This document shows, piece after piece, positions 1 through 10,164 of a DNA stretch of 64,000 bases. A program made the translations under genes and the position numbers. Each line of letters begins with the position of its first letter. The first letter of the stretch is position 1. The DNA is from Tychonema sp. LEGE 07203 (GTDB taxonomy: Bacteria > Cyanobacteriota > Cyanobacteriia > Cyanobacteriales > Microcoleaceae), in assembly GCF_015207285.1 (NCBI RefSeq), contig NZ_JADEXD010000003.1, forward strand, positions 26,150 to 90,149, written 5' to 3'. Under the pieces are notes generated by a model, which saw only the letters and a program-made list of their open reading frames with translations, was not told the DNA's origin and made no database searches.

Positions 1-3
1 CAG

Positions 4-534
4 TTGATGGATTTGCTTCCTGACAGCGAACAAGAAAACTTTGGTAACTACGTCAAGATTCTCGACGATCACCTGTATATGCCACTACAACGAGCTTACA
101 GTGCGGCGGGGAACCATCCAGCCGATTCGGTAGCGCTGCAATCTGTACGGGTGCTGATGCCGATGATGACCAAGATTGCGGAACGGGTGGTCGATCGGGT
201 AAATCAACTGTACCCGCGCTATCGCTGTCATTCTGGCCCCCTCAACAGCCCGCACATCCGCACATCCAGCATCCGCGATGTCGAGATGTTTCAAGTTTAT
301 ATGTGGGTGTGTTTGCTGGAAGGAAACCTGCACGCCCTAGAGACGGAACTGTTTCCACTGTGCGTGATGATTTACCCGAAACTCAATGTGAGCTGGGAAC
401 TTGTTAGCCAAATGACTCACTTACTACGCAAGGAAATTTGTGCTTGTCTAACACCTGAACAAGCCAAGTATTGTGAACCTTTTTATGAGATTTTGCGTCG
501 TATGTTTTCAGCCGAAGTTTTCCCGAATGCTTGA
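4..534 (+). CDS. Conserved-looking protein of unknown function, possibly 5'-truncated
   Basis: An open frame of about 176 residues begins at the first codons of the window (TTG at 4, ATG at 7). The frame is open to the left edge, so the true start may lie outside. The product is soluble, mostly helical, with no signal peptide or membrane segment. It has a patterned central part (residues about 50-130, rich in M, V, L, W and Y) and two cysteines near residues 145-160. I do not recognise the family. It sits 215 bp upstream of the large kinase hybrid on the same strand, but the spacer holds a C-rich repeat (606-640), so co-transcription is doubtful. Coding is supported by even codon use over the full length. 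Confidence 0.6.
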   Translation: MMDLLPDSEQENFGNYVKILDDHLYMPLQRAYSAAGNHPADSVALQSVRVLMPMMTKIAERVVDRVNQLYPRYRCHSGPLNSPHIRTSSIRDVEMFQVYMWVCLLEGNLHALETELFPLCVMIYPKLNVSWELVSQMTHLLRKEICACLTPEQAKYCEPFYEILRRMFSAEVFPNA

Positions 535-603
535 GAATGAATGAGCTTGATTGCGATGACACCGGAATGATATAAAGCAATACGGTTTACTTAAGACGAT
601 CCC

Positions 604-645
604 CCCTAACCCCCCTTCCCAAGGCAGGGTAGGGGTGGGACAAGA
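604..645. repeat. C-rich interspersed repeat (GATCCCCCCTAACCCCCC type)
   Basis: A C-rich stretch with the phrase GATCCCCCCTAACCCCCC that recurs at 50345-50365 within a larger inverted repeat. Two copies in one window indicate an interspersed repeat family rather than local low complexity. Confidence 0.6.
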
Positions 646-749
646 ATCGGATCGAAAAACACGATCGAGCCACTGGGTGTATCTATTTGACCAGAAAATA
701 ACAGTTAAAAAAATCCTACAAAATACTTTAATAAAAAAGATCGATCGCT

Positions 750-3700
750 ATGATAGAACTAACGGGTTATCAAATTCTCGATCGCATTTATTCAGGTACT
801 CGCACCCTTGTCTATCGCGGAACTCGCCTCTGGGACAAAAAACCGGTCATTATCAAAATCTTGCGGAACGAGTATCCCAGCTTCAGCGAACTCGTGCAAT
901 TTCGCAATCAGTACGCGATCGCCAAAAACCTCAATTTACCCGGAATTATTCAAACCTACAGCCTGGAAGCGTACCAAAACAGCTATGCGCTGATAGTCGA
1001 AGACTTCGGGGGAATTTCCCTCAAGGAATGGACGAGGGAAGGGGAAACAGTGCCGTCTTTGGTTGAATTTTTATTGATTGCGATCGACCTTTGCAACATA
1101 TTAGCTCGACTTTGCCGCGATCGCATTATTCACAAAGACATTAAACCAGACAACATTCTCATCAATCCCGAAACAAAACAAGTCAAAATTATTGACTTTA
1201 GCATCGCATCATTGCTGCCCAGGGAAACTCAAACCCTGATGAATCCCAACGTACTGGAAGGAACACTCAGCTATATATCTCCCGAACAAACCGGCAGAAT
1301 GAATCGCGGCATTGACTACCGCACTGACTTTTATTCACTAGGTGTCACCTTTTACGAATTGCTCACCGGAAAATTGCCATTTCAATCGACCGATCCGATG
1401 GAATTGATCCACTGTCATATTGCCAAGCAACCACTATCCGTAGGTGAAATTAATCCTGAAATTCCCCTTGTGCTTTCGTCCATTGTCAGCAAATTGATGG
1501 CTAAAAATGCTGAAAATCGGTATCAGAACGCATTAGGGCTGAAAGCCGATTTAGAAAAATGTTTGCAGCAACTCAATCAGACGGGCCAGATTGAGGATTT
1601 TGTGATTGGAAAGCGGGATTTGTGCGATCGGTTTATCATACCAGAAAAACTCTACGGCAGAGCCAGCGAAGTCGCTGCGTTGTTAGCAGCATTCGATCGC
1701 ATAGCAGGAAAAGAACAAGCGAACAATGAAAAATCCCGCAGCGAAATAATGCTAGTTGCGGGATTTTCCGGCATTGGCAAAACCGTCGCAGTCAACGAAA
1801 TACACAAACCCATAGTTCGACAACGCGGTTATTTCATCAAAGGCAAATACGACCAATTTAACCGCAACATTCCCTTCAGCGCTTTCGTGCAAGCATTTCG
1901 CGATTTAATGGCACAATTGCTGAGTGAAAGCGATACCCAACTCACAGCTTGGAAAACACAAATTCTCGCAGCCTTGGGCGCAAATGGGCAAATCATTATT
2001 GAAGTAATTCCCGAACTCGAACAAATAATCGGCAAACAACCCGCAGCAGCCGAACTTTCGGGAACAGCGGCACAGAATCGCTTCAATTTATTATTTCAAA
2101 AATTCCTGCAAGTCTTCACTACCAAAGAACATCCGGTAGTGATTTTCTTGGATGACTTGCAGTGGGTGGATTCGGCATCGCTGAATTTGATGCAGTTGTT
2201 GATGAGCGAGTCTGAAAGCGGTTATCTATTGTTAATTGGAGCCTATAGAGATAATGAAGTTTCTGCGCTTCATCCTTTGATGTTGACCATAAAGGAGATT
2301 CGCAAATCCCAAGCCACGATTAACATCATGACATTAACGGCGCTGACGGAAACCAGTTTAAATCAATTGGTTGCCGATACCCTCAGTTGTTCGTCAGAAA
2401 TCGCACAGCCGCTGAGTCAATTGGTCTATCAAAAAACTAAAGGCAATCCTTTTTTTAGCACGCAATTTCTTAAAGCACTGCATGAGGATAAGCTGATCGA
2501 ATTTAACTTGAATCAGGGATACTGGCAGTGCGATATCGCTGCGGTACAGGCATTAGCCCTGACGGATGATGTTGTTGAGTTCCTAGCCCAGCAGTTGCAA
2601 AAATTGCCGGTAATGACACAAAATATGTTAAAATTTGCGGCGTGTATGGGCAATCAATTTGACTTGGAAACCTTGGCAACTGTTTCCGAACAATCGCAGG
2701 TGGAAGCTGCTACTAACTTATGGAAAGCCTTGCAGGAAGGATTGATTTTGCCAGCAAGTAAAGTGTATAAGTTTTTTCAGAATCCCGATGCAGACAGTAC
2801 GGCGAAAATCAATTTTATGGTAGAGGTTATAGACGGACAAATTTGCGCCTATCGATTCCTGCACGATCGGGTTCAACAAGCAGCTTATTCCCTGATTGGT
2901 GAAGACCAAAAGCAGGCAACTCATCTCAAAATCGGTCAATTAATGCTCAGTCATGCCTCAGCAGCAGAGCAACAGGAAAAAATCTTCGATATTGTCAATC
3001 AACTGAATATGGGTGCAGCATTAGTTGCGACACAGGATGAGCGAAACCATCTAGCACGCCTAAATCTGACAGCAGCCACAAAAGCCAAAGCTTCAACCGC
3101 CTATGAAGCTGCACTCAAATACTTGAATCAAGCGATGAGTTTGCTGGCTGACACGAGTTGGATCTCGGAATATGAATTAACTCTGTTCATTTATACAGAA
3201 GCAGTAGAAGTTGAATACTTTAATACCAATTTTACCAATGTTGAAATTCTGTCAGATATCGTTTTTGAGCAAGCTAGAACATTGTTAGATAAAATCAAGA
3301 TTTATGAATTAAAAGTTCTGCTTTACAATGCTCAAAACCAGATGGTTAAGGGTGTGGAACTCGGCTTAGAAATCGCTCGATTGCTTGGTATTTCATTGTG
3401 TTCGCTGCCAAAAACCACTGATGGATGGACGAAACTGCCCAGTCTAGAAGAAGTCGATGCTTTACCAGTGATGACAGATCCAAATCTGCTAGCAGCAATG
3501 CGACTATTTACTGTGGTGACACCGGCGGCATTTGTGACTTCGTTTACCACCTATGCTCAAACAATATTGACGATGGTGAATCTCTGTATCAATTCGGGTC
3601 ATTCGGCGTTAGCTGCGATCGCATACAGTCACTATGGTTTGATTTTATGTGGCATGGGGGACATGGATGCGGGCTACCACTCCGGTGAGTTGGCATTGAA

Positions 3701-6146
3701 ATTGCAGGATAAATTTGAGGCGAATGAGTTTAAATGCAAAGTTTATATGCTGTTTAACGGCTTTATTCGGCTGTGGAAAGACCATGCGAAGGTGTGTATA
3801 GTGCCCTTGTTGGAGTCCTTGCAAACTGGTTTAGATACGGGGGACATTGAGTTTGCAGGCTACAGCACTTTTCTGTACTGCGATAAGGCGTTCGGTACGG
3901 GTGTGTTTCTGGAAGATGTGGAGCAGAAACAACGATCGCACATTGAGTTGATGACCAAATTCAAACAAGATTTTACCATCTATCACGACAAGGTATGGCA
4001 TCAACTAATTTTGAACTTTCAAGGTTTAGCAGCAAAGTGCGATCGATTAATTGGCGACAGCTTTGATGAAACCGAAATGTTGGCTTATCTGAAAGCAACA
4101 AATAATGGGATGTCGCTGTTTACGGCTTATGTTGCTAAAACAATGCTATCTTACCATTTTCACGAATCTGCCTGTGCGATCGAAAATGCTGTATTGGCGA
4201 TCGAGTATGCAGGTGGCGGCACGGGAACCCTGGCTGCTGCGGTTCACAATTTTTACTATTCTCTGGCGCTGCTATCTGTTTATCCTGAAGCGCAGCCAAA
4301 CGAGCGAGAACAGTATTTGGAGACAGTTGCAGCCAATCAACAGTTAATGCAGCATTGGGCCAACTATGCACCCTGCAATTACCTGCACAAATGGTATTTA
4401 GTTGAAGCAGAAAGGTATCGGGTATTGGGTAAAAAAGCAGATGCAATTGAAATGTACGATCGCACAATTCAACTCGCTTTCACAAACGAATACATTCAAG
4501 AAGAAGCATTAGCCAACGAACTTGCGGCCAAATTCTATCTTGACTGGGGCAAAGAAAAAGTCGCTCAATCCTACATGATTGATGCCTACTACGCCTATTC
4601 TCGCTGGGGTGCTAAAGCCAAAGTTCAAGACTTAGAAACTCGCTACGGGCAACTCCTCACACCCATCCTGCAACAACCAGCCACCCAACTGACTGCCAGC
4701 GAATCCATTAGTAGCTTTCTCAAAACCCTTATCTCGGTTCACCATACTGTCTCCACAAGTAGCTATAGCACCACCATTTCCCAGATGCTAGATATTGCAA
4801 CTGTACTTAAAGCAGCTCAATCTCTTTACGGCGCAATTGAAATGGATGAATTGCTATCTAGCTTGATGCAATTAGTCATGAAAAATGCGGGAGCTGACAA
4901 AGCTTTACTCATCTTAAACAAAGACGGCAACTTAGAAATTGCCGCTCAATGTTTCATCGATAGTGATTGTAACTTGCAGACATTTTCGCTAGATAATTGC
5001 CAAGAATTACCTGTCAACGTTATTTATTACGTCAAGGGCACCCAGGAAACTCTAATTTCGACAGCAGATAGCAGAATCTTTGCCTCTGATTCCTACCTAG
5101 TTAAACACCAGACTCAGAGCTTTTTGTGTACGCCAATTCTCAACCAAGGTAAGTTAATTGGTATTTTATACTTAGAAAACTCGGTGACTGCAGGCGCGTT
5201 TACAGCCGATCGCATCGAGTTACTAAAACTGCTGTGTTCTCAAGCTGCGATCTCTTTAGAAAATGCCCGACTTTACCAAAAATCGCAACAAGCATTAGAA
5301 AATCTGCAACAAGCACAATTGCAACTAATCCAAAGCGAGAAAATGTCGGCACTTGGTAATCTCGTCGCGGGTGTCGCCCACGAAATCAACAACCCCATTG
5401 GTTTTATTGCCGGCAACATTAATGAAGCCAATGCTGGAGTCCGAGACTTAATCGATTATTTGCGCCTCTATCAAGAAAAGTTTCCTCAACCGGGAGCAGA
5501 ATTGATTGAGAAAGCAGAGGAAATAGATTTAGATTATCTAGTAGAAGATTTGCCCAAGATGTTGACCTCCATGAAAATCGGGTGCGATCGCATCAAAAAC
5601 ATCAGCACATCCCTCCGCACGTTCTCTCGCGCCGATACCGCACATAAAGTTCAGGCTAATATCCATGAAGGACTCGATAGCACATTAATGATTTTACGCC
5701 ACCGCCTGAAAGCCCATGAAAAGCATCCTGAAATTAAAATCATTAAACAGTACGGCAATCTCCCCAAAGTACAATGTTATTTAGGAGAATTAAACCAGGT
5801 ATTTATGAATCTGCTGGCGAATGCGATCGATGCCTTAGAAGAATCCAATCAAGGACGGGATTTTACAGATATTCAAGCCCATCCCAATCAAATCTCTATT
5901 CGGACAGAAGTAGAAGGTGAAGAGGTAAAAATTGCCATCGCAGACAACGGAAACGGAATATCTGAAGAGATAAAAAATAGTGTTTTCAATCATCTATTTA
6001 CCACTAAAGAAGTAGGAAAAGGGACTGGGTTAGGATTGGCGATCGCCCGTCAAATTGTAGTAGAAAAACATGGAGGTTCAATTCATGTCAACTCTCAAGT
6101 GGGAGAAGGAACAGAATTTATTATCACCTTACCTATTAAAACCTAA
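750..6146 (+). CDS. Hybrid serine/threonine kinase - AAA ATPase - GAF - histidine kinase
   Basis: Very large signalling protein of 1,798 residues. Residues 7-270 are a eukaryotic-type Ser/Thr kinase: lysine in VIIKIL (36), catalytic loop HKDIKPDN (128-135), and DFS instead of DFG (149-151). A STAND/AAA-type ATPase follows, with Walker A GFSGIGKT (338-345) and Walker B FLDDLQW near 465-470. A long helical TPR-like region reaches about 1330. A GAF domain lies at about 1345-1500, then a coiled coil and a histidine kinase: H-box GVAHEINNP with phospho-His 1544, N-box NLLANAIDA near 1687, and G-boxes DNGNGI and GTGLGLA near 1733-1760. This architecture is known in cyanobacteria as trifunctional kinases; their signals are mostly unknown. 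ATG at 750 opens directly on the kinase domain. No cognate response regulator gene is adjacent, so the output partner is unlinked. Probably cytoplasmic: no membrane segments seen. Confidence 0.95.
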   Translation: MIELTGYQILDRIYSGTRTLVYRGTRLWDKKPVIIKILRNEYPSFSELVQFRNQYAIAKNLNLPGIIQTYSLEAYQNSYALIVEDFGGISLKEWTREGETVPSLVEFLLIAIDLCNILARLCRDRIIHKDIKPDNILINPETKQVKIIDFSIASLLPRETQTLMNPNVLEGTLSYISPEQTGRMNRGIDYRTDFYSLGVTFYELLTGKLPFQSTDPMELIHCHIAKQPLSVGEINPEIPLVLSSIVSKLMAKNAENRYQNALGLKADLEKCLQQLNQTGQIEDFVIGKRDLCDRFIIPEKLYGRASEVAALLAAFDRIAGKEQANNEKSRSEIMLVAGFSGIGKTVAVNEIHKPIVRQRGYFIKGKYDQFNRNIPFSAFVQAFRDLMAQLLSESDTQLTAWKTQILAALGANGQIIIEVIPELEQIIGKQPAAAELSGTAAQNRFNLLFQKFLQVFTTKEHPVVIFLDDLQWVDSASLNLMQLLMSESESGYLLLIGAYRDNEVSALHPLMLTIKEIRKSQATINIMTLTALTETSLNQLVADTLSCSSEIAQPLSQLVYQKTKGNPFFSTQFLKALHEDKLIEFNLNQGYWQCDIAAVQALALTDDVVEFLAQQLQKLPVMTQNMLKFAACMGNQFDLETLATVSEQSQVEAATNLWKALQEGLILPASKVYKFFQNPDADSTAKINFMVEVIDGQICAYRFLHDRVQQAAYSLIGEDQKQATHLKIGQLMLSHASAAEQQEKIFDIVNQLNMGAALVATQDERNHLARLNLTAATKAKASTAYEAALKYLNQAMSLLADTSWISEYELTLFIYTEAVEVEYFNTNFTNVEILSDIVFEQARTLLDKIKIYELKVLLYNAQNQMVKGVELGLEIARLLGISLCSLPKTTDGWTKLPSLEEVDALPVMTDPNLLAAMRLFTVVTPAAFVTSFTTYAQTILTMVNLCINSGHSALAAIAYSHYGLILCGMGDMDAGYHSGELALKLQDKFEANEFKCKVYMLFNGFIRLWKDHAKVCIVPLLESLQTGLDTGDIEFAGYSTFLYCDKAFGTGVFLEDVEQKQRSHIELMTKFKQDFTIYHDKVWHQLILNFQGLAAKCDRLIGDSFDETEMLAYLKATNNGMSLFTAYVAKTMLSYHFHESACAIENAVLAIEYAGGGTGTLAAAVHNFYYSLALLSVYPEAQPNEREQYLETVAANQQLMQHWANYAPCNYLHKWYLVEAERYRVLGKKADAIEMYDRTIQLAFTNEYIQEEALANELAAKFYLDWGKEKVAQSYMIDAYYAYSRWGAKAKVQDLETRYGQLLTPILQQPATQLTASESISSFLKTLISVHHTVSTSSYSTTISQMLDIATVLKAAQSLYGAIEMDELLSSLMQLVMKNAGADKALLILNKDGNLEIAAQCFIDSDCNLQTFSLDNCQELPVNVIYYVKGTQETLISTADSRIFASDSYLVKHQTQSFLCTPILNQGKLIGILYLENSVTAGAFTADRIELLKLLCSQAAISLENARLYQKSQQALENLQQAQLQLIQSEKMSALGNLVAGVAHEINNPIGFIAGNINEANAGVRDLIDYLRLYQEKFPQPGAELIEKAEEIDLDYLVEDLPKMLTSMKIGCDRIKNISTSLRTFSRADTAHKVQANIHEGLDSTLMILRHRLKAHEKHPEIKIIKQYGNLPKVQCYLGELNQVFMNLLANAIDALEESNQGRDFTDIQAHPNQISIRTEVEGEEVKIAIADNGNGISEEIKNSVFNHLFTTKEVGKGTGLGLAIARQIVVEKHGGSIHVNSQVGEGTEFIITLPIKT

Positions 6147-6586
6147 CCAAAAACTCAGTTTTTTGCTAAGCACTCTCACTCATTTACCAACCAATTCATC
6201 CTTCTTTTTTCCTCTTTCCTCCTGTCTACTCTACAATTTCAAGCTTGGCTGCTTTCCGACAGAGATGCTCCCTTTTTTATTTATAGCGGTTCGAGATCGC
6301 TGTGAGGTATGCCCGCTCCCGGCCGCGGAGGCCACGGAGGCCAGCGACACCTCCTATGAGAGCTCGAAATGCTATATCTTTGTTAACTGTTTAACATTTT
6401 TTTTGGTATGCTAACCTGTAACAATTCGGCTGCCATTTTTTTAGCACAAGTGGGTTAAATCTTTATTCAGTCTGGGTTTCAGGCGGGGTTGTTACCCCGG
6501 CGGGCGGCATAGACGGTTGGTGAAACCCGCCCTTACCGATTTTTCCAATCACCAATAACCACCCACCAATAATTAATAACTAAGAA
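6147..6586. other. Intergenic spacer between convergent kinase genes
   Basis: No gene seen in 440 bp. It contains a GC-rich patch near 6310-6345 with the octamer GGAGGCCA repeated, and a second GC-rich phrase near 6485-6510. It separates two converging genes, so it should hold terminators, but I could not find a clean hairpin followed by a T run. Confidence 0.5.
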
Positions 6587-8152
6587 CTATTGCAGAGGCA
6601 AAAATACGGTCATTACGTCGCCTTTTTCCGGGCGCTGACGAATTACCAATCTCCCCCCTGCAGCCCGAAATAAATTCTTAGTCACGCTCAAATTTAAGCT
6701 CAAACTTCCTGTTTCCGGCTGCACCATCAACAAAGGCCCGATCGACCTTAGAGGAGTATTAGTATTAGCGGCAAAAGTCGATTCGCCCTCAGCGTCAGGT
6801 AAGTGTTCCGATTCCAACTGCAATTTTAACTGATCGCCCGCCAAAGTCACCTCCACCTGAATGCGACTCCCCGAAGGCAAAGTTCGAGTAAAATTCTCAA
6901 TCAAATTAGTTAAAACCTGATCCAACATTGTCGGATCGCTGACCACCGCCGGCAACTTTTTCGGTACAATTACTTCCAAAGTGTGGTTGCGCTGGCGAGC
7001 GGCATTTTGCCAGCGGGGAATACTGTTTTGCAGAACTTCACCGAGGGACATTGCTGTGAGGTGTACCGCTGAATTTTTGGCTTGGGACATTTCCATTTCT
7101 ACGGCGCGGAAAATTAAACCGAAGCGGTCAATTTGAGCCGTACATTCAGCGTCGATCGTTTCCAAACGCTTCACCACCACCGGATCGAGTTTGGGGCGTT
7201 TCAGCAGCAGCCGAGTCAGGGTGCGAATGGTAGCCAAAGGAGTGCGGACTTCGTGGGCGATCGCCTGCAGCAATTCCACCTCTTTAGTAGCATGAGGCAG
7301 ATGAGACTTGCAATTGATATTTTGTCGCTCTTTCAAATCATCAACTTTTTCAGTTTTTACCCTCGCTACTTCGTCTTTCCCAACGGGCAAATTATGCAGC
7401 AGCAAGCGGGCGAACTGCGCGACAGTTTGATAGTTGGGAGCCACAGGCAAAAACTGTTGAAATAGCGCGTCTAGCTTAGTAGAATTATTAGCGGTTAATT
7501 GGCTGGCCGGCAAATTGATGCCGCCGTCAGCACTGGCAAGCAAACTGTCGCTTTCAGTCACCCTGCGCCGCAAAACTTCCCAAGCTTGGGCGACGATTTG
7601 CGGATCGAAAGAAAATAGAAAAGCCGGAATTCCCGCAGAATTTTCACCTAAAGCCATCACCAGACTAAAAGTAGCAGTTAAAACCAAACAAAACTGCTCC
7701 TTGGCTAAAGGATCGCCACTCGCCAAAGCCAGAGCCGGGACCGCTGCAGGCACAGATATTTGCCGATCGGCAGCCGGTAGCAAAGCCAAAGTTTGTCTGG
7801 CGCGAAAAGACCACAAAGCTGCATCGCTGTCAGGAATACTGGTAAAAATCCAATTAGCAAAGCCACCAGCCACAGCCTGCTCTGTCAAAACCGAAGACGG
7901 GCCGGACAAAACCAATCCCTGACAGGAATTGGGATTTGGGGAGAAACAGTGTTTTTCGAGAGCGAGGATTTGATTCAAAGCGGCGATCGCCCCGTACCAT
8001 TCCTGTTGAGCCTTCAGCCTAGGGGCCGCACGCATCGAGGGACACTTCGGGCGGCCGTTTTCCCTTGCCAACGTCGGATCGGGACTGAGGTCATTTTCAG
8101 AGCCAGAGGAGGCTAAAATTTCGCTGATTGTCGGTAGAAAGTAAGTATTCAC
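6587..8152 (-). CDS. Sensor histidine kinase with undefined N-terminal sensor region
   Basis: A 521-residue histidine kinase on the minus strand, starting with GTG (8150-8152). The H-box is IAHEVRTPLATIRTLTRLLL near residues 295-315, followed by a dimerisation helix (KRLETIDAE) and a HATPase domain with an N-box variant (DQVLTNLIENFTR, near 425). The C-terminal half of the ATPase is degenerate but ends with the typical GGRLVIRQRPEKGDVMTVFLPL. The N-terminal 280 residues are alanine/leucine rich with no transmembrane helix and no PAS or GAF domain I can name, so sensing is probably cytoplasmic. Residues about 19-48 (charged, proline-rich) look unlike the flanks and may be an insertion. It diverges from tldD (240 bp apart) and converges on the large hybrid kinase. 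No response regulator is adjacent. Confidence 0.9.
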   Translation of the reverse strand: MNTYFLPTISEILASSGSENDLSPDPTLARENGRPKCPSMRAAPRLKAQQEWYGAIAALNQILALEKHCFSPNPNSCQGLVLSGPSSVLTEQAVAGGFANWIFTSIPDSDAALWSFRARQTLALLPAADRQISVPAAVPALALASGDPLAKEQFCLVLTATFSLVMALGENSAGIPAFLFSFDPQIVAQAWEVLRRRVTESDSLLASADGGINLPASQLTANNSTKLDALFQQFLPVAPNYQTVAQFARLLLHNLPVGKDEVARVKTEKVDDLKERQNINCKSHLPHATKEVELLQAIAHEVRTPLATIRTLTRLLLKRPKLDPVVVKRLETIDAECTAQIDRFGLIFRAVEMEMSQAKNSAVHLTAMSLGEVLQNSIPRWQNAARQRNHTLEVIVPKKLPAVVSDPTMLDQVLTNLIENFTRTLPSGSRIQVEVTLAGDQLKLQLESEHLPDAEGESTFAANTNTPLRSIGPLLMVQPETGSLSLNLSVTKNLFRAAGGRLVIRQRPEKGDVMTVFLPLQ

Positions 8153-8392
8153 AGTAGTTATAAACCACCTTCACAGACGTGAAGGATGAAGTATTTATTT
8201 ATAGGAATGTTTAGGAGCAAGAATTCAAGCACCAGGGCGATCGAAAAAACCCGCCTAATTTCTTGCGCCTTGCTCCTCACCCACAGGATATCTATATTTG
8301 TCAGTTAACGATATTGGCAGAACCGTACCAATAAGTCGCAATCTCCGCGCTTGGGCCGATATTTTGGACGATCGCCCTAACAAAAGTGCAAA

Positions 8393-9826
8393 ATGGATGC
8401 AGTCAAACACCCTGCTTTCCTTATGCCCACCTCGATCGCCGACTCAAAAAATCTGCTGTCAGACTTAATGGCACGCTACCGCAACCAAGTAGATTATCTA
8501 GCAATTCGGCTCGAAGAAGCCGAAGGAACCGACATCCTGCTGCGGGGCGAAAAAATTGAAACCCTCAGCGAAGGAATCTCAATTGGAGGCCAAGTCAGAG
8601 CTTGTCACAAAGGCGGCTGGGGCTTTGCCAGTTTCAACCGACTTTCCACCCTCACCGAAAGAATCGAAGAAGCCATCACCGCGGCCAAACTGATCGGCGA
8701 AGAAGAAACAATTCTCGCGCCAGTAACGCCCGTACAGGACACTTGCTTCCTGCCGCTGACAGGAACAGACCCCCGTCTGGTGCCCTTAATTGACAAAAAG
8801 CAATTGTGCGATCGCTACGGAGCCATTTTACGCAGCATAGACCCCCGCATCGCCACCATCTCCGTGCGCTACGGCGACAGCACCCAGCGCATCATCCTCG
8901 CCACATCCGAAGGCACCATGCTCGAACAAGGTTGGGCAGACATGGAAATGCGCTTTGCCGCCACAGCCCGCAGCGGGGAAACCGTACAAACCGGCCGCGA
9001 AACCACAGGTTCCCGCAAAGCTTACGAAGATTTAATGGAACTGGAAACCCAAGTTCGCAGCGCCGCCGGGCGCGCCGTAGACTCCCTAGCCTTACCCCCC
9101 GTCCAAGGCAACACTTACACCGTCGTCATCGATCCAATACTCACCGGATTGTTCGTCCACGAAGCCTTCGGACACCTTTCCGAAGCCGACATGGCCTACG
9201 AAAACCCCGATATTTTGGAAGTGATGACCCTCGGCCGCCAGTTCGGCCCGAAAAACTTGCAAATTTTCGACGGTGCCGCGCCGGAGGGACACCGAGGCAG
9301 CTATTACTACGACGATGAAGGTACTCCGGCGACTACTACTCAGTTAATTAAAGACGGCGCATTAGTCGGGCGGCTGCACTCGCGGGAAACAGCGGGTAAG
9401 TTGGGAGAAACGCCTACGGGTAATGCTCGCTGTTTGAATTATCACTATCCGCCGATCGTCCGCATGACTAATACTTGGATCGAAAGAGGCGATACGCCGG
9501 TGCCGGACTTATTTTCTGGGATCGAAGAAGGAGTTTACGCGCGCAATTGGCAAGGCGGGATGACTAACGGCGAAATGTTTACTTTTGGCGCTGGGGAAGC
9601 TTGGATGATTCGCAATGGCGAATTGGCCGAACCTGTGCGGGATGTGACTCTTTCGGGTAATGTTTTCAGCACTTTAGCCGATATTGAGGCGATCGGCGAC
9701 GATTTTTACTGGGATGAATCCGGCGGCTGCGGCAAAGGAGGACAAAGCGGTTTACCCGTAGGCTGCGGCGGCCCGAGTTTGCGGATTCGCGACGTGGTTG
9801 TGGGCGGCGAAGCTGCCCCAGAGTAA
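8393..9826 (+). CDS. tldD: TldD/PmbA-family metalloprotease TldD
   Basis: A 477-residue TldD-family protein. The metal-binding motif HEAFGH is present (H256, E257, H261), followed by the conserved LSEADMAYENPDIL. The N-terminal domain (about 1-220) carries the DYLAIRLEEAEGTDI fold start, and the C-terminus has the glycine-rich GGCGKGGQSGLPVGCGGP typical of the family. In known systems TldD and TldE form a heterodimeric zinc protease that cleaves unfolded peptides and matures some RiPPs. No tldE/pmbA gene is in this window. The start is ATG 8393; an in-frame ATG at 8423 (MPTSIADS) is an alternative, and neither has a clear Shine-Dalgarno. A strong bidirectional terminator follows the stop. Confidence 0.95.
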   Translation: MDAVKHPAFLMPTSIADSKNLLSDLMARYRNQVDYLAIRLEEAEGTDILLRGEKIETLSEGISIGGQVRACHKGGWGFASFNRLSTLTERIEEAITAAKLIGEEETILAPVTPVQDTCFLPLTGTDPRLVPLIDKKQLCDRYGAILRSIDPRIATISVRYGDSTQRIILATSEGTMLEQGWADMEMRFAATARSGETVQTGRETTGSRKAYEDLMELETQVRSAAGRAVDSLALPPVQGNTYTVVIDPILTGLFVHEAFGHLSEADMAYENPDILEVMTLGRQFGPKNLQIFDGAAPEGHRGSYYYDDEGTPATTTQLIKDGALVGRLHSRETAGKLGETPTGNARCLNYHYPPIVRMTNTWIERGDTPVPDLFSGIEEGVYARNWQGGMTNGEMFTFGAGEAWMIRNGELAEPVRDVTLSGNVFSTLADIEAIGDDFYWDESGGCGKGGQSGLPVGCGGPSLRIRDVVVGGEAAPE

Positions 9827-9845
9827 AGCATCAAAATAAAAAATC

Positions 9846-9893
9846 AAGGTAAAGCCGAAGATTCCTACCCGCGCTTTACCTTAATTTTTTTTT
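9846..9893. terminator. Bidirectional intrinsic terminator after tldD
   Basis: A perfect 10-bp stem (AAGGTAAAGC at 9846-9855 with GCTTTACCTT at 9873-9882), a 17-nt loop, then AA and a run of nine T on the plus strand. The upstream side is A-rich, so the hairpin also reads as a terminator on the minus strand. It lies between the convergent tldD and small exported protein genes. Confidence 0.85.
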
Positions 9894-9921
9894 GGGGCAA
9901 AAACATTCTTTTTTTGACGGT

Positions 9922-10164
9922 TTATCTGCCGCTGCCCCGTTCGGGCAAGGTATCTTTGTCGGTATCTGCATGAAAGCTTTGAGTGTCGAATCGAGGGGTG
10001 ATAATTTCCGAAGCAGAGCTGTCTTGAGATAAAAAGGTCGATCGACTTTCTAAGCTTTGAGCGTTAACTGCGGTGGCGCTCAGTAACAGGCTTGACATCA
10101 TAATGGAAGAGTAAACGCGCATCATAAAATTGGGTGTTTGTATTTTCCACTTCTTGATACGCAC
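9922..10164 (-). CDS. Small exported protein, unknown function
   Basis: An 80-residue frame with a signal-peptide-like N-terminus: basic residues, then MMRVYSSIMMSSLLLSATA and a likely cleavage after VNA-Q (around residue 36). If translation starts at the internal MMRVYSS the precursor is about 67 residues and the leader has normal length. The mature part is short, polar and acidic, without cysteines or a named motif. The gene lies alone, converging on tldD across a terminator. It could be a small periplasmic protein; a chance frame cannot be excluded because only the leader is distinctive. Confidence 0.45.
   Translation of the reverse strand: MRIKKWKIQTPNFMMRVYSSIMMSSLLLSATAVNAQSLESRSTFLSQDSSASEIITPRFDTQSFHADTDKDTLPERGSGR

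Noticed and set aside
1194..1205. DFS instead of DFG taken as a sign of a dead Ser/Thr kinase
   Set aside because: The Asp is kept and this substitution is, as far as I recall, common in the cyanobacterial hybrid kinase group; catalytic lysine and HKDIKPDN are intact.
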